Position numbers and translations under genes: made by a program | Notes under the pieces: generated by a model | Told to the model about the DNA's origin: nothing | The model's input: the letters and a program-made list of their open reading frames with translations, nothing else | Database searches by the model: none | Origin: an uncultured Lachnospiraceae bacterium | GTDB taxonomy: Bacteria > Bacillota > Clostridia > Lachnospirales > Lachnospiraceae | NCBI GenBank assembly: GCA_944384015.1 | Contig: CALWRT010000030.1 | Coordinates: 1 to 42,812, forward strand | DNA: 42,812 nucleotides | Reading direction: 5' to 3' | In this document: piece by piece, positions 1 through 8,171 of the stretch | How the letters are laid out: each line of letters opens with the position of its first letter | Numbering within the stretch: position 1 is the first letter of the stretch

Positions 1-807
1 GCCCTTCATCACCACATCATCCGTCTCTTCTCCGATTCCGGGCCTGCACTTGGACGGCGGCTGCAGTTCGTCATCCAGTATTCTGGATAAGGCATCCTCC
101 GGCGTGAAGCCTGTCATGCATGTATACATCGTTCCGCACAGAGCATAGACATCCGTCCACGGCCCCTGGATACCGTGAGCCTGATACTGCTCTGCCGGGG
201 CATAGCCCCCTTTCACAATAACCTGGTACGTCCTCTCCCGGTCCTGATATGGTTCTGCCGCGCCGAAATCCAGCAGTTTTAAGCTTCCATCCTTCAGCAC
301 CAGGATGTTTTCCGGACTGATGTCCCTGTGGATGATGCCGGCCTTATGTACTTTCCCCAGCGTTCGAACCAAGGGAAGCATTCTGGCAAATACTTCCCCT
401 GCCTCCATCGGCCCGTGCTCTTCTATCCATTCCTTTAATGGCCTGCCGTCCGCATATTCCATCACCAGGTAGGCCGTCTCGTTTGCCTCGAAAAAATCCA
501 GCCCCCGGATAATCCCCGGTTCTTCGGCAAGGGTTCTCAGAATATCCGCCTCCCGCAGAAACTGCTCCTTCTCTCCCTCGAAACACCGGGCATCCTCCTG
601 TGACGACAGAATCACTTCATCCGACTGTCCGCCGTTCCTGTACAGCAATGTCTTGTCATACAGTTCCTTCACGGCCACTCTCTGTCTCGTCTTCTCGTCG
701 GCGGCCTCGTAAGTGATCCCGAATCCGCCCTCGCCCATCACCCGTTCCAGGCGATAGCGGCCCGCGAGAACCGTCCCCGCTCTCAGCCAATTTCTCTTCT
801 CCCCCAT
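1..807 (-). CDS. Serine/threonine protein kinase, catalytic domain (C-terminus cut by window edge)
   Basis: The 269 visible residues make up most of a Hanks-type protein kinase domain. A glycine-rich loop GEGGFG lies at 25-30, a VAVKE strand carries the ATP-binding lysine at about 47, the catalytic loop is HRDISPENI from residue 160, and DFGAA at 180-184 replaces the usual DFG-L. The catalytic Asp and Asn are present, so it should be active. HRDISP in place of HRDLKP is a variant I associate with clostridial kinases. The ATG at 807 has AAGGAG upstream. The frame stays open to the window edge, so any transmembrane or sensor part is unseen. It lies 143 bases downstream of, and on the same strand as, a membrane protein with a PASTA-like domain, which suggests a split receptor-kinase pair. 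The substrates are unknown. Confidence 0.9.
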   Translation of the reverse strand, partial: MGEKRNWLRAGTVLAGRYRLERVMGEGGFGITYEAADEKTRQRVAVKELYDKTLLYRNGGQSDEVILSSQEDARCFEGEKEQFLREADILRTLAEEPGIIRGLDFFEANETAYLVMEYADGRPLKEWIEEHGPMEAGEVFARMLPLVRTLGKVHKAGIIHRDISPENILVLKDGSLKLLDFGAAEPYQDRERTYQVIVKGGYAPAEQYQAHGIQGPWTDVYALCGTMYTCMTGFTPEDALSRILDDELQPPSKCRPGIGEETDDVVMKG

Positions 808-824
808 AGGATATAAGCTCCTTC

Positions 825-863
825 TCCATCATTCTACTTGATCATTCTTCTCAATCATTCTTC
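825..863. repeat. Three imperfect 13-bp tandem repeats upstream of the kinase
   Basis: Three consecutive 13-base units begin at 825, 838 and 851 and share the core ATCATTCT. They sit between the PASTA-like gene and the kinase, just upstream of the kinase ribosome binding site. Their function is unknown; they may be only a small slippage product. Confidence 0.6.
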
Positions 864-950
864 CCGATCACTCTTCTTGGCAGCTCTTCTCCGTGATCTG
901 CGGCAGTTCCTCTTCCAGCTTCCCTGCCGCCCATTCCGGCGCTCCGCCGC

Positions 951-2045
951 CTACCTCGCCGGATCTTCACAGTAATCCTCGAAGCTGCGGCGTCCGCCCT
1001 GTACTCCCGAGAAGCTGCAGCTCCTGTACAGGCAGTCTGTCAGATACCCGGCATACGCCTCCTGTTCTTCATTCTCCGGTGTCGGATAGGTGATGATCAT
1101 CTCATAGATCTTGTCATCTTTCATCGAACAGAGAAGATACGTCTCATTCTTTCTGCTGCTCCCATAGTATCCTGTCACGATGCCAATCTGATAATCTCTT
1201 CTTGCTCCTGTATAGCTGTAGGTAACTTCGCCGAAGCTTGCCATCCTCTTCTGGAGATATTGTTCCATAGATGCCTCGTCGGTGAGCTCCTCATATGCCT
1301 CCGGTCTTGAGAAAGCCCGGTACTGAAGGCGCCCAGATCCATACAGGGTGATCGACCAGTCTTCCCCGTCCTTCACCGCCCGGCAGCGGCTGTAGACGCC
1401 CTCCGGATACGCGAATTCCATCCCATCCCCGCCGCAGAAGCGGAAAAATTCCATATAACCGGCAGGCATATCCTCTTGCCCTTCCGATGCCTCCCCCGTC
1501 AAGAGCCCATAATCCATGATCCCTGTATTCTCCCCTTCTCCCAGGCTGACCGCGAAGGTAATCTCTTCGATTTTTGTCACATCCTGGCTCGTCTGGGAGA
1601 TAATATGCCCTTCCGGCACCTGGCTGTCATAACAGTACCTCGCTGCCACCCGGCAGCCGTACCTCTCCATCTCCGCCTTGACCCTCTCATACTCTTGTCC
1701 GGTGAAATCCTGCAACCCTGCCCAGCCCTGGTATGCCAGTACATCCGGGACTCCTGCCATATCATGCTCCCATACGTCTTCCATCCCGGCCGCTTCCACA
1801 ACTGCCCCCATCCCGGTCCAGCCGGCAAAGCGGCCGCTGCTGACAACGGCCAGCACAGCCGGTATGAACAGGGCTGCCAGACACAGCCGCCTGACCGCAC
1901 GGCCCGGCTGGCCGTCTCTGTTCCTTTCTCCTGCTGCATTTCGTATCTTATGCATCTTCCTTATACATTCCATACGATATCCCGCCCGGTTTGTCAACTG
2001 TTTTCTCTCTTGCCGCCCTATTCCTTCGATCTTTGCTCTGCTCAT
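951..2045 (-). CDS. Membrane-anchored protein with PASTA-like domain
   Basis: This 364-residue protein has a basic, Arg-rich N-terminus, one transmembrane segment at about 53-69 and an extracytoplasmic part. Residues about 98-170 resemble a PASTA domain: it opens with VPDV, has a central VPEGHIISQ motif and ends with a VSLGEG strand. PASTA domains bind peptidoglycan fragments in kinases such as PrkC/PknB, but here the domain is on a separate protein upstream of the kinase. The C-terminal 190 residues match nothing I recognise. I chose the ATG at 2045 because GGAGGAG lies 8 bases upstream; an upstream in-frame start at 2156 would lie in a hairpin-rich intergenic region. Past the stop, another frame stays open to 868 and could encode an acidic tail. 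Confidence 0.72.
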   Translation of the reverse strand: MSRAKIEGIGRQERKQLTNRAGYRMECIRKMHKIRNAAGERNRDGQPGRAVRRLCLAALFIPAVLAVVSSGRFAGWTGMGAVVEAAGMEDVWEHDMAGVPDVLAYQGWAGLQDFTGQEYERVKAEMERYGCRVAARYCYDSQVPEGHIISQTSQDVTKIEEITFAVSLGEGENTGIMDYGLLTGEASEGQEDMPAGYMEFFRFCGGDGMEFAYPEGVYSRCRAVKDGEDWSITLYGSGRLQYRAFSRPEAYEELTDEASMEQYLQKRMASFGEVTYSYTGARRDYQIGIVTGYYGSSRKNETYLLCSMKDDKIYEMIITYPTPENEEQEAYAGYLTDCLYRSCSFSGVQGGRRSFEDYCEDPAR

Positions 2046-2141
2046 ATGTCCGTCTCCTCCTCTTGAACGCTCACTGCCGTGTTTCTTCCTATACCCATAC
2101 GATATCATATCCCGGACGCATTTTTGTTCTGCCCATGTGAC

Positions 2142-2178
2142 TATAGTAAACAACAAAAATAATTTGTCGTTTACTATA
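2142..2178. repeat. 37-nt palindromic hairpin
   Basis: The arms TATAGTAAAC and GTTTACTATA pair fully, the stem continues after one mismatch with ACAAA/TTTGT, and the loop is 5 bases. It lies between two divergent genes, so it is not a simple 3' terminator of either. Confidence 0.75.
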
Positions 2179-2184
2179 ATCCCT

Positions 2185-2695
2185 CCGGGGGATGCGCACG
2201 ATTTTTGTCGGAATTCTCTGCGCTACGCGCAGCAAAAATCGGCGCAGGAAACGTCATAATAAAAATTATTATGACGTTTCCTATACGATTCCTAGCGACG
2301 GGTGCAAATGCGGGTGGGTAGCTGCGAATAGTCACTCATGTGCGGGCGGCAGCCAGCTTAGCTCTGAAACATATTGGAAACTGTCTTGGGAAATGCTATA
2401 ATAGGATGGAGGCGTTAAAAGGTATTTTGAGTGACAGTGAAGCCGAAAGGCTGAACTGTTACTATTTTGACGCTTATGATGCTTCTAATCAAACCGGCCT
2501 GCCCGCGAAAGCGGGCACCACCATACACGAAAACCCATAGACTGCTCCGTGCTGCGCACTCCCGCAGTCCTGCCTGTATGAGCAATCCGGCCTGCCTGCT
2601 CATACAGGTTCGCATCTCGAAAGCATAGCCGGATCAGACTGTTGGCAGTCTGCCCCTCTCTGCTTTGATACTGGGCTTTCATCGTAAACAATACT
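2185..2695. repeat. Mosaic intergenic repeat region (divergent gap 2046-2711)
   Basis: This gap holds no convincing gene. It is a patchwork of short structured units that recur in other gaps of the window: a GATGCGCACGATTTT unit at 2191 (also near 37641, inverted near 30985), a 32-base unit at 2431-2462 matching the inverse of 22835-22866 with one mismatch, a GC-rich unit with CCCGCGAAAGCGGGC near 2504 (similar unit near 4365), a GCTCCGTGC unit at 2544 (also 4403 and 37603), a CTCATACAGGTT unit at 2599 (also 26139), and 2615-2637, whose exact inverse is at 30961-30983. Short open frames here only translate the repeat. Confidence 0.75.
2246..2282. repeat. Perfect 17-bp inverted repeat, 3-nt loop
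   Basis: The arm AGGAAACGTCATAATAA is followed by AAA and then its exact complement. The hairpin at 33763-33799 has the same total length (37 nt) and nearly the same outer arm. This copy lies between divergent genes. Confidence 0.85.
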
Positions 2696-2711
2696 AGATG
2701 GAGGATACGAT

Positions 2712-3401
2712 ATGTCAGATAACCGTCCGGCAGCTCTCTGCCTAACTGACGTGCTGATTCGCCCGGAGAGCCGCGCCGATCAGCCGGTCACGGAACATCT
2801 CATCCGGGAGGCGTTCTGGAACCATTATTCACCAGGCTGCAGTGAACACTACTTGCTGCATATCATGCGGACATGCCCGGCTCTCGTCCCTGGACTAAAT
2901 CTTGTGGCAGAGGTTCAAGGCACGCTTGCCGGCAGCTCTGTCTGCCTGGAAGCAGTCATCCACGGAGACGACGGCCAAGATCACCAAGTCTTAAGCCTCG
3001 GTCCCATCGCTGTCCTTCCCCAATATCAGAAATTGGGCATCGGCGGCCTGCTCATCCGCGCGACAAAGCAGCTTGCCCGCCAGATGGGATATCGGGCGAT
3101 TTTTCTGTGCGGAGATCCTGCCTACTACTCCCGTCAAGGCTTTTCTCCCGCGAAGCAGTACGATATCCGCACAGCCGGTGATCAGTATATGGCGGCCCTG
3201 CAGGTGTGCGAATTATACAGCCAAGCCCTCTCGGGCATTACTGGCCGCTACGAGGAAGATCCTATATATGCCGCCTGCGAGCCTGTCCCGGAAGAATATG
3301 AGGCCTCTTTCCCGGCGAAGGAGAAGATAGCCGGGACGCCTTCCCAGAAGCGCTTTCTTGAGATCGCCTCTATGGTGGAAGAAAGGAGGACGAATCCTTG
3401 A
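2712..3401 (+). CDS. GNAT-family N-acetyltransferase
   Basis: This 229-residue protein has a GNAT fold: the LGPIAVLPQYQKLGIGGLLI stretch is the acetyl-CoA binding motif A, followed by the AIFLCGDPAYYSRQGF strand that closes the fold. It resembles the YhbS-type subgroup, whose substrates are poorly defined, so the acceptor (small molecule or protein) is unknown. About 60 C-terminal residues extend beyond the core. The start at 2712 has GGAGG upstream. The stop overlaps the TTG start of the next gene by 4 bases, so the two are probably translationally coupled. It is transcribed away from the PASTA/kinase genes. Confidence 0.85.
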   Translation: MSDNRPAALCLTDVLIRPESRADQPVTEHLIREAFWNHYSPGCSEHYLLHIMRTCPALVPGLNLVAEVQGTLAGSSVCLEAVIHGDDGQDHQVLSLGPIAVLPQYQKLGIGGLLIRATKQLARQMGYRAIFLCGDPAYYSRQGFSPAKQYDIRTAGDQYMAALQVCELYSQALSGITGRYEEDPIYAACEPVPEEYEASFPAKEKIAGTPSQKRFLEIASMVEERRTNP

Positions 3402-4255
3402 AGAAAAGTCAGCTGCTGGTGCTCCTTATGCCTGCCGCGGCACTGCTGCTTACCTCCTGTTCTTCCAAGAAGGCACAGGAAGAATCCAGTTCTTTGAGCA
3501 GCGCACAGGAAGACAGCACTCATCCAGACAATTCCCGCGCTGTAAGCGGGCCCATACAGCTTACTTTCCTCAGTTCTGCGGGCTATGAGCTTCCCTACTG
3601 CCTCTATCTGCCGGAAAATATGGAAGAAGGCGTCTCCTATCCTCTCGTCCTGTTCCTCCACGGCGCCGGTGAGAGAGGCAGCGACAATCTCAGTCAGACA
3701 AATGATACCGGCATCATCCCGTATATCACGGACAGCGCCTTCTATGCCCAGAACCCATCCATCATTCTGGTCCCGCAATGTCCTGAGGAAGAACAGTGGG
3801 TCAACACCCCATGGACAGACGGCTCCTATTCCATCGACGAAGTACCTGTCAGCGATTCCCTGGCTGCCGTGACGGAACTGCTGTCCGAGATCATGACGGA
3901 ATATCCCGCAGACCCCTCCCGCGTCTATGGAGCTGGAGTATCCATGGGCGGCTATGGGACATGGGATATGCTTCTTCGCAGCCCGGATACTTTTGCGGCA
4001 GCCGTCATCCTCTGCGGCGCCGGAGATCCTTCTATGGCAGATGCCGTCAAGGACATCCCTGTCTGGCTCTTCCATGGCTCTCTCGATGAGGAGGTGCCTC
4101 CCAGCGGTTCCAGAGACATGGCCGAGGCCCTCATTCAGGCTGGCGCCGCTGACGTCCGTTATCGGGAATATGCGGATTACGGCCACTGGATATGGCTTAG
4201 CGCCTATGAAGAGCCTGGGCTGCTTGCATGGCTGTTCTCCCAGGAAAGAGGGTAA
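3398..4255 (+). CDS. Lipoprotein alpha/beta-hydrolase (esterase/PHB-depolymerase-like)
   Basis: This 285-residue protein starts with a lipoprotein signal peptide; the lipobox LLTSC puts the lipidated Cys at 21. A Ser-rich linker leads to an alpha/beta-hydrolase domain with oxyanion-loop motif LFLHGAGERG, nucleophile elbow GVSMGGYG (Ser182), Asp230 in HGSLDEE and His263 in YGHWIW. It probably hydrolyses esters at the outer face of the membrane; the substrate is unknown. The start is TTG at 3398, overlapping the GNAT stop as TTGA with GGAGG upstream. A close paralogue lies at 28275-29279, where a transmembrane anchor replaces the lipobox. The identical landmarks (LHGAGERG, DTGI, GVSMGGYG, VILCGAGDPS) show a recent common origin. 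Confidence 0.88.
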   Translation: MKKSQLLVLLMPAAALLLTSCSSKKAQEESSSLSSAQEDSTHPDNSRAVSGPIQLTFLSSAGYELPYCLYLPENMEEGVSYPLVLFLHGAGERGSDNLSQTNDTGIIPYITDSAFYAQNPSIILVPQCPEEEQWVNTPWTDGSYSIDEVPVSDSLAAVTELLSEIMTEYPADPSRVYGAGVSMGGYGTWDMLLRSPDTFAAAVILCGAGDPSMADAVKDIPVWLFHGSLDEEVPPSGSRDMAEALIQAGAADVRYREYADYGHWIWLSAYEEPGLLAWLFSQERG

Positions 4256-4354
4256 TCGTTGGGCCTTCCGCCAGCGGAAATAAAAAGCAATCACGAACCA
4301 GAACAGTACGGCTGCTGTTCACAATCCTGCAGTCTGTGAATAGTAACACAGTAA

Positions 4355-4432
4355 ACGGGCATGTCCGCGAAAGCGGGCGCTTCAATATGATGAAAATCAA
4401 TCGCTCCGTGCATTGCACTCTCGCGATTGCCG
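4355..4432. repeat. Fragment of the mosaic intergenic repeat
   Basis: The gap between esterase and nitroreductase carries two units seen elsewhere: a GCGAAAGCGGGC unit and a unit reading CGCTCCGTGC, then GCACTC, then GCGATTGCCG (also at 37602-37633, partly at 2544-2565). No gene is seen in the gap. Confidence 0.6.
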
Positions 4433-4474
4433 ACGGTATTCGCAGCAAATAAGAAAGAAGGAGGATTCCTAATT

Positions 4475-4981
4475 ATGAACGCAATATTCCAGAGACGCAG
4501 TATCCGTAAGTTTCAAGATACGCCGGTGCCCGAGAAAGACATCCAGCAGATCCTCAGGGCCGCCATGGCGGCCCCCAGCGCCGGAAATGCCCAAGAATGG
4601 GAATTTGTCCTGTGCCGGGACAAAGAGAAGATGGAGGCAGTCATGCAGATGCATGAATATGCTTTTGCGCTGAAGACAGCTCCCTTGGCAATCCTCGTAT
4701 GCGGTAATTCCGAGCGAGAGATCTATCCCGGCGAAGACTGGTGGATACAGAATTGTTCCGCCGCCACCCAGAATATGCTCCTGGAGGCCGCCGATCTTGG
4801 CATCGGCAGCTTATGGCTCGGCATCCACCCGATTCCGAAGAGAATTGATCTGATGAGGGAGCTCTTCTTGCTGCCTGCCCATATCCATCCATTCAGCCTG
4901 GTAGCTCTAGGCTACGCGGCAAAAGAGAAGGAGCCCATCGACCGCTACCATCCTGAGTGGGTACATGAAGAACATTATTAA
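4475..4981 (+). CDS. Nitroreductase-family protein
   Basis: This 168-residue FMN-dependent nitroreductase-fold protein opens with FQRRSIRKF, the family's FMN-contacting start, followed by AAMAAPSAGNAQEWEF and, later, LLEAADLGIGSLWLGIHP, the second flavin-binding region. The C-terminus ends near VALGYAAKEKEP, typical of the short clostridial members. It probably uses NAD(P)H to reduce an aromatic or quinone-like substrate in the cytoplasm; the true substrate is unknown. I chose the ATG at 4475 because AAGGAGG lies about 10 bases upstream; an earlier in-frame ATG at 4427 would read through the repeat. A 12-bp hairpin follows the stop. Confidence 0.88.
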   Translation: MNAIFQRRSIRKFQDTPVPEKDIQQILRAAMAAPSAGNAQEWEFVLCRDKEKMEAVMQMHEYAFALKTAPLAILVCGNSEREIYPGEDWWIQNCSAATQNMLLEAADLGIGSLWLGIHPIPKRIDLMRELFLLPAHIHPFSLVALGYAAKEKEPIDRYHPEWVHEEHY

Positions 4982-4995
4982 GTTTCCTAATTTAA

Positions 4996-5023
4996 GAACG
5001 GCATAGCGATTGCTATGCCGTTC
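4996..5023. terminator. Shared hairpin between convergent nitroreductase and rseP
   Basis: A perfect 12-bp stem (GAACGGCATAGC and its complement) has a 4-base loop. It lies between the 3' ends of two convergent genes, so it may stop transcription from both sides, although neither side has a strong T-tract. Confidence 0.65.
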
Positions 5024-5035
5024 TCTATGTGCTTC

Positions 5036-6076
5036 TCAAAAAAACACGTTGCGCACATCATTGAACATGATAAATACCATCAGCGCCATCAAAGCCATCA
5101 GGCCGATCATATGCACCATGCCTTCCTTCTCCGGGTCAATCCCTTTGCCCCGGATCGCCTCGATGATCAAGAATACCAGCCTTCCTCCATCCAGCGCAGG
5201 TATTGGCAGCAGGTTCATCACCCCTAAATTGGCCGACAGCAGGATAGAAATGTTCAGCATATTCAGCCACACATAAAAGGCGCCGTCGGTCTTGCTCTCC
5301 TCATAAGTGTCGCCAATCATATCTACAATGCCTACCGGCCCGGCCACATCATCTGCCGTCACCTCTCCTTGGAACAGCATCCCCAGGCTCTTAATCGTCG
5401 TCGATATCCAGTATTTTACCTCATAGGCGCTGTATTTCAGCGTTGTCAGGGCATTGCCCTTCGTGCGCACCCCGGAGCCGGTAAAGCCCAGGTAATAGCT
5501 GCCGTCCTCCGACTGCCTGGGCGTTAAGGAGACCACATAATGCTCTCCGTCCCGCACATACTCCACCTCCACCGGCTGATCCTTGTTCTTCTGGTTCAGC
5601 AGGACGAACAGGCTCACCTCCCGGTACACATGGATATGAGTATCATTCAGGCGCACGATCTCATCCCCGGCCTGCATCCCCGCCTCTTCCGCCGGATATC
5701 CTTCCGTCACCATCCAGACAACCGGCGCATCGTAGCCGATGCTGCCGATGATAAAAATAGCTAGGACAAACGCCAGAAGAAAATTGAACAAAGGCCCCGC
5801 AAATACAACGGATATCCTAGCCCAGACGGATTTGTTGCCAAAGGCGTCCGCATCGTCGCTCTCCTCGTCCTCCCCCACCATCAGGCAGGAGCCTCCCAGG
5901 GGGAACAGCTTCAAGGAATATCGGGTATCCCCCTTCACTGTACTCAGCAGTCTCGGTCCCATACCTACCGAAAACTCCGTCACCCGTATCCCATTCTTCT
6001 TAGCCAGAAGAAAATGCCCCAGTTCATGGATAACCACGATCAGGCTGAATATTAGAATTGCAAGTATAATGCTCAA
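5036..6076 (-). CDS. rseP: Site-2 protease family zinc metalloprotease RseP
   Basis: This 346-residue membrane protease of family M50 has HELGH at about residues 17-21 in the first transmembrane helix (the two His bind zinc, Glu is catalytic). A PDZ domain lies in the middle (Val-Thr-Glu-Gly-Tyr-Pro-Ala region). Near the C-terminus the second active-site segment MNLLPIPALDGGRL supplies the third zinc ligand. The family cuts transmembrane segments of anti-sigma factors and signal-peptide remnants. The best start is TTG at 6076, because AGGAGG lies 7 bases upstream and overlaps the end of dxr; a start at 6106 would lie inside dxr. It is the last gene of the pyrH-frr-uppS-cdsA-dxr-rseP series. 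Confidence 0.92.
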   Translation of the reverse strand: MSIILAILIFSLIVVIHELGHFLLAKKNGIRVTEFSVGMGPRLLSTVKGDTRYSLKLFPLGGSCLMVGEDEESDDADAFGNKSVWARISVVFAGPLFNFLLAFVLAIFIIGSIGYDAPVVWMVTEGYPAEEAGMQAGDEIVRLNDTHIHVYREVSLFVLLNQKNKDQPVEVEYVRDGEHYVVSLTPRQSEDGSYYLGFTGSGVRTKGNALTTLKYSAYEVKYWISTTIKSLGMLFQGEVTADDVAGPVGIVDMIGDTYEESKTDGAFYVWLNMLNISILLSANLGVMNLLPIPALDGGRLVFLIIEAIRGKGIDPEKEGMVHMIGLMALMALMVFIMFNDVRNVFF

Positions 6077-6080
6077 GCCG

Positions 6081-7247
6081 TTACCTCCTGCTCTCGATTC
6101 TCTCATAGACCTCTTGTTCCACAGACAGAATCTGTTCTACTGTGGGGGAGGGTATAACCTTGTGGGCTGCCATGCACTGCGCAATGATCTCAGGGATGTC
6201 CAGATACCCGATCCTGCGGTCCAGGAACAAGCTCACTGCTTTCTCATTGGCCGCGTTGAACACGGTCGGCATAGATCCAGCCGCCTTCATTGCCTCGTAG
6301 GCCAACGCCAGTGCTTGGAAGGTCTCCATATCCGGCTTCTCAAAAGTGATCTCAGACAGCTTCCAAAAGTCCAGGCGTTCTCCCGGCAGAGGACGTCTCT
6401 TCGGATAATAGAGCGCATATTGGATGGGGAGCTTCATATCCGGAGTTCCAAGCTGGGCTATGACTGCTCCGTCCTCATACTCTACCATAGAGTGTATGAT
6501 ACTCTGTGGTTGTACTACAACCTGTATTCTGTCCAAATCCACCTGGAATAACCATTTGGCCTCCATCACTTCCAGCCCTTTATTGGCCATTGTTGCGCTG
6601 TCGATGGTGATCTTCTTCCCCATGGACCAATTGGGGTGTCTCAGCGCGTCTTCCACCTGAATATCTCTCAGTTCTTCCCTCTTTCTGCCTCTGAACGGCC
6701 CGCCGGAGGCCGTCAGCAGGATTTTCGCCGGCTTGTTGTGGCCGCGTTCTCCCTGGAGGCATTGGAAAATGGCACAGTGCTCGCTGTCCACCGGCAGAAT
6801 GGATACGCCGTATTCCTTCGCCAGCGGCATAATGATATGGCCCGCCGTCACTAAAGTCTCCTTGTTGGCCAAGGCGATATCCTTGCCTGCCCGGATCGCC
6901 TCAATGGTAGGACGAATGCCAATCATTCCCACAATGGCCGTCACCAGCATCTGGGAATCCGGCTGGGCAGCCGCCTCCAGCAGTCCGTCCATACCGCTGA
7001 CAATCCGCACATCTTGGTCCCTCACAGACAGCCGCAGCTCCTTGGCCTTCTCCTCGTCCCAAACTGCGGCCAGCCTGGGACGAAACTCCCTGATCTGCTT
7101 CTCCAGCAGGGCAATATTAGAGCCCGCCGCCAGCGCCGTCACCTCAATATCCTTGTTCTCCCGCACTACCTCTAACGTCTGGGTGCCGATTGACCCTGTC
7201 GACCCGAGAATCGCAATTTTCTTATGTTCATTCTTAGATTCCACCAC
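6081..7247 (-). CDS. dxr: 1-deoxy-D-xylulose 5-phosphate reductoisomerase
   Basis: DXP reductoisomerase converts DXP to MEP with NADPH, the first committed step of the MEP isoprenoid pathway. The N-terminus carries the nucleotide-binding GSTGSIG motif. NKETLVTAG and LPVDSEHCAIFQCL are the conserved substrate and metal-binding regions, and SATMANKGLEVMEA follows. The length is about 388 residues, normal for the family. I favour the GTG at 7247, which has AAGGAG upstream; the ATG at 7271 lacks a good ribosome binding site. dxs for the preceding step lies at 17485-19353 in this window. The stop is 4 bases before rseP. Confidence 0.95.
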   Translation of the reverse strand: MVESKNEHKKIAILGSTGSIGTQTLEVVRENKDIEVTALAAGSNIALLEKQIREFRPRLAAVWDEEKAKELRLSVRDQDVRIVSGMDGLLEAAAQPDSQMLVTAIVGMIGIRPTIEAIRAGKDIALANKETLVTAGHIIMPLAKEYGVSILPVDSEHCAIFQCLQGERGHNKPAKILLTASGGPFRGRKREELRDIQVEDALRHPNWSMGKKITIDSATMANKGLEVMEAKWLFQVDLDRIQVVVQPQSIIHSMVEYEDGAVIAQLGTPDMKLPIQYALYYPKRRPLPGERLDFWKLSEITFEKPDMETFQALALAYEAMKAAGSMPTVFNAANEKAVSLFLDRRIGYLDIPEIIAQCMAAHKVIPSPTVEQILSVEQEVYERIESRR

Positions 7248-7362
7248 GCCTCGTCCTCTCCTTCCCGGCATCCTGCCGGCCTGCTTCTATAACAGCACAT
7301 ACTGTCATATTACTCCTGCCGCGCGGAGACATCTGATACTGCTCCCGCGGCAATACAGGCTG

Positions 7363-8169
7363 TCATAACAGCAGAAGCGCCAGCGTATATATAATCGGCG
7401 CTGTGATGATGACACTGTCGAAACGATCCAAGACCCCTCCATGTCCTGGGATCAGATGCCCGTAGTCTTTAATATCATGATTGCGCTTGACCGCAGAAGC
7501 AGCCAGATCCCCGATCTGAGAAATGACAGCTCCTGCGCCGCAGCACACCGCAAAAATCAGCGCCGTATTTCCCTCTGGCTCCAGAAGGCCGAAATGGGCG
7601 CCCACAGCCCCATATACAGCGCCCAGGGCGGCAGCCCCTGCCACTCCTCCAATCCCGCCTTCCACTGATTTCTTTGGACTCAAAATAGGAGCCATCTTGT
7701 GTCTGCCGAACAGCATACCGAATACATAGGCGCATGTATCGCATCCCCAGGCGCAGAAGAAAACCAGCCCTGTGAGATAGGCCCCGTCCTCCAGCCTTCG
7801 GATCTGATACAAGTAGGACAGCATAAATACCACATAAACCATTCCAAACAGGGCAGTCATAATCTGTTCTGTCCGGTATTTGGGATAAGCGAACACATAA
7901 CAGGCCAGCAAGCAGATTAGGAATCCGATTAGAAGCTCTGTCACAAATTCCTTCCACCCGGCATGCAGCAGCCCATAATACAGCACAGCAAACACATACC
8001 CCAGCATTCCAAGGAGATCCCTCTCCAGATGAAATACCCGGTATAATTCATACAGCCCCACCAGGGAGATGAACAGCACCACTCCAAACCAGACATCTCC
8101 CCCGAGCAGGATAGATATGACGGCGATTGCTACAAGGACAATCCCGCTTGCAAGCCTCGTTGCAAACAT
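7363..8169 (-). CDS. cdsA: Phosphatidate cytidylyltransferase
   Basis: This 268-residue polytopic membrane enzyme makes CDP-diacylglycerol from CTP and phosphatidic acid, the branch point for phospholipids. The diagnostic C-terminal signature is intact: SAVKRNHDIKDYGHLIPGHG followed by GVLDRFD, matching the S-x-x-K-R-x4-K-D-x-G-x2-P-G-H-G-G-x-x-D-R-x-D pattern. About eight hydrophobic segments are visible. The ATG at 8169 uses a GGAGG that overlaps the uppS stop, so the two are tightly coupled. Confidence 0.95.
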   Translation of the reverse strand: MFATRLASGIVLVAIAVISILLGGDVWFGVVLFISLVGLYELYRVFHLERDLLGMLGYVFAVLYYGLLHAGWKEFVTELLIGFLICLLACYVFAYPKYRTEQIMTALFGMVYVVFMLSYLYQIRRLEDGAYLTGLVFFCAWGCDTCAYVFGMLFGRHKMAPILSPKKSVEGGIGGVAGAAALGAVYGAVGAHFGLLEPEGNTALIFAVCCGAGAVISQIGDLAASAVKRNHDIKDYGHLIPGHGGVLDRFDSVIITAPIIYTLALLLL

Positions 8170-8171
8170 CC

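Noticed and set aside
2485..2691. Short minus-strand frame containing DANLYEQ
   Set aside because: The same string appears in the frame at 25998-26285; both are translations of the dispersed repeat and have no ribosome binding site.
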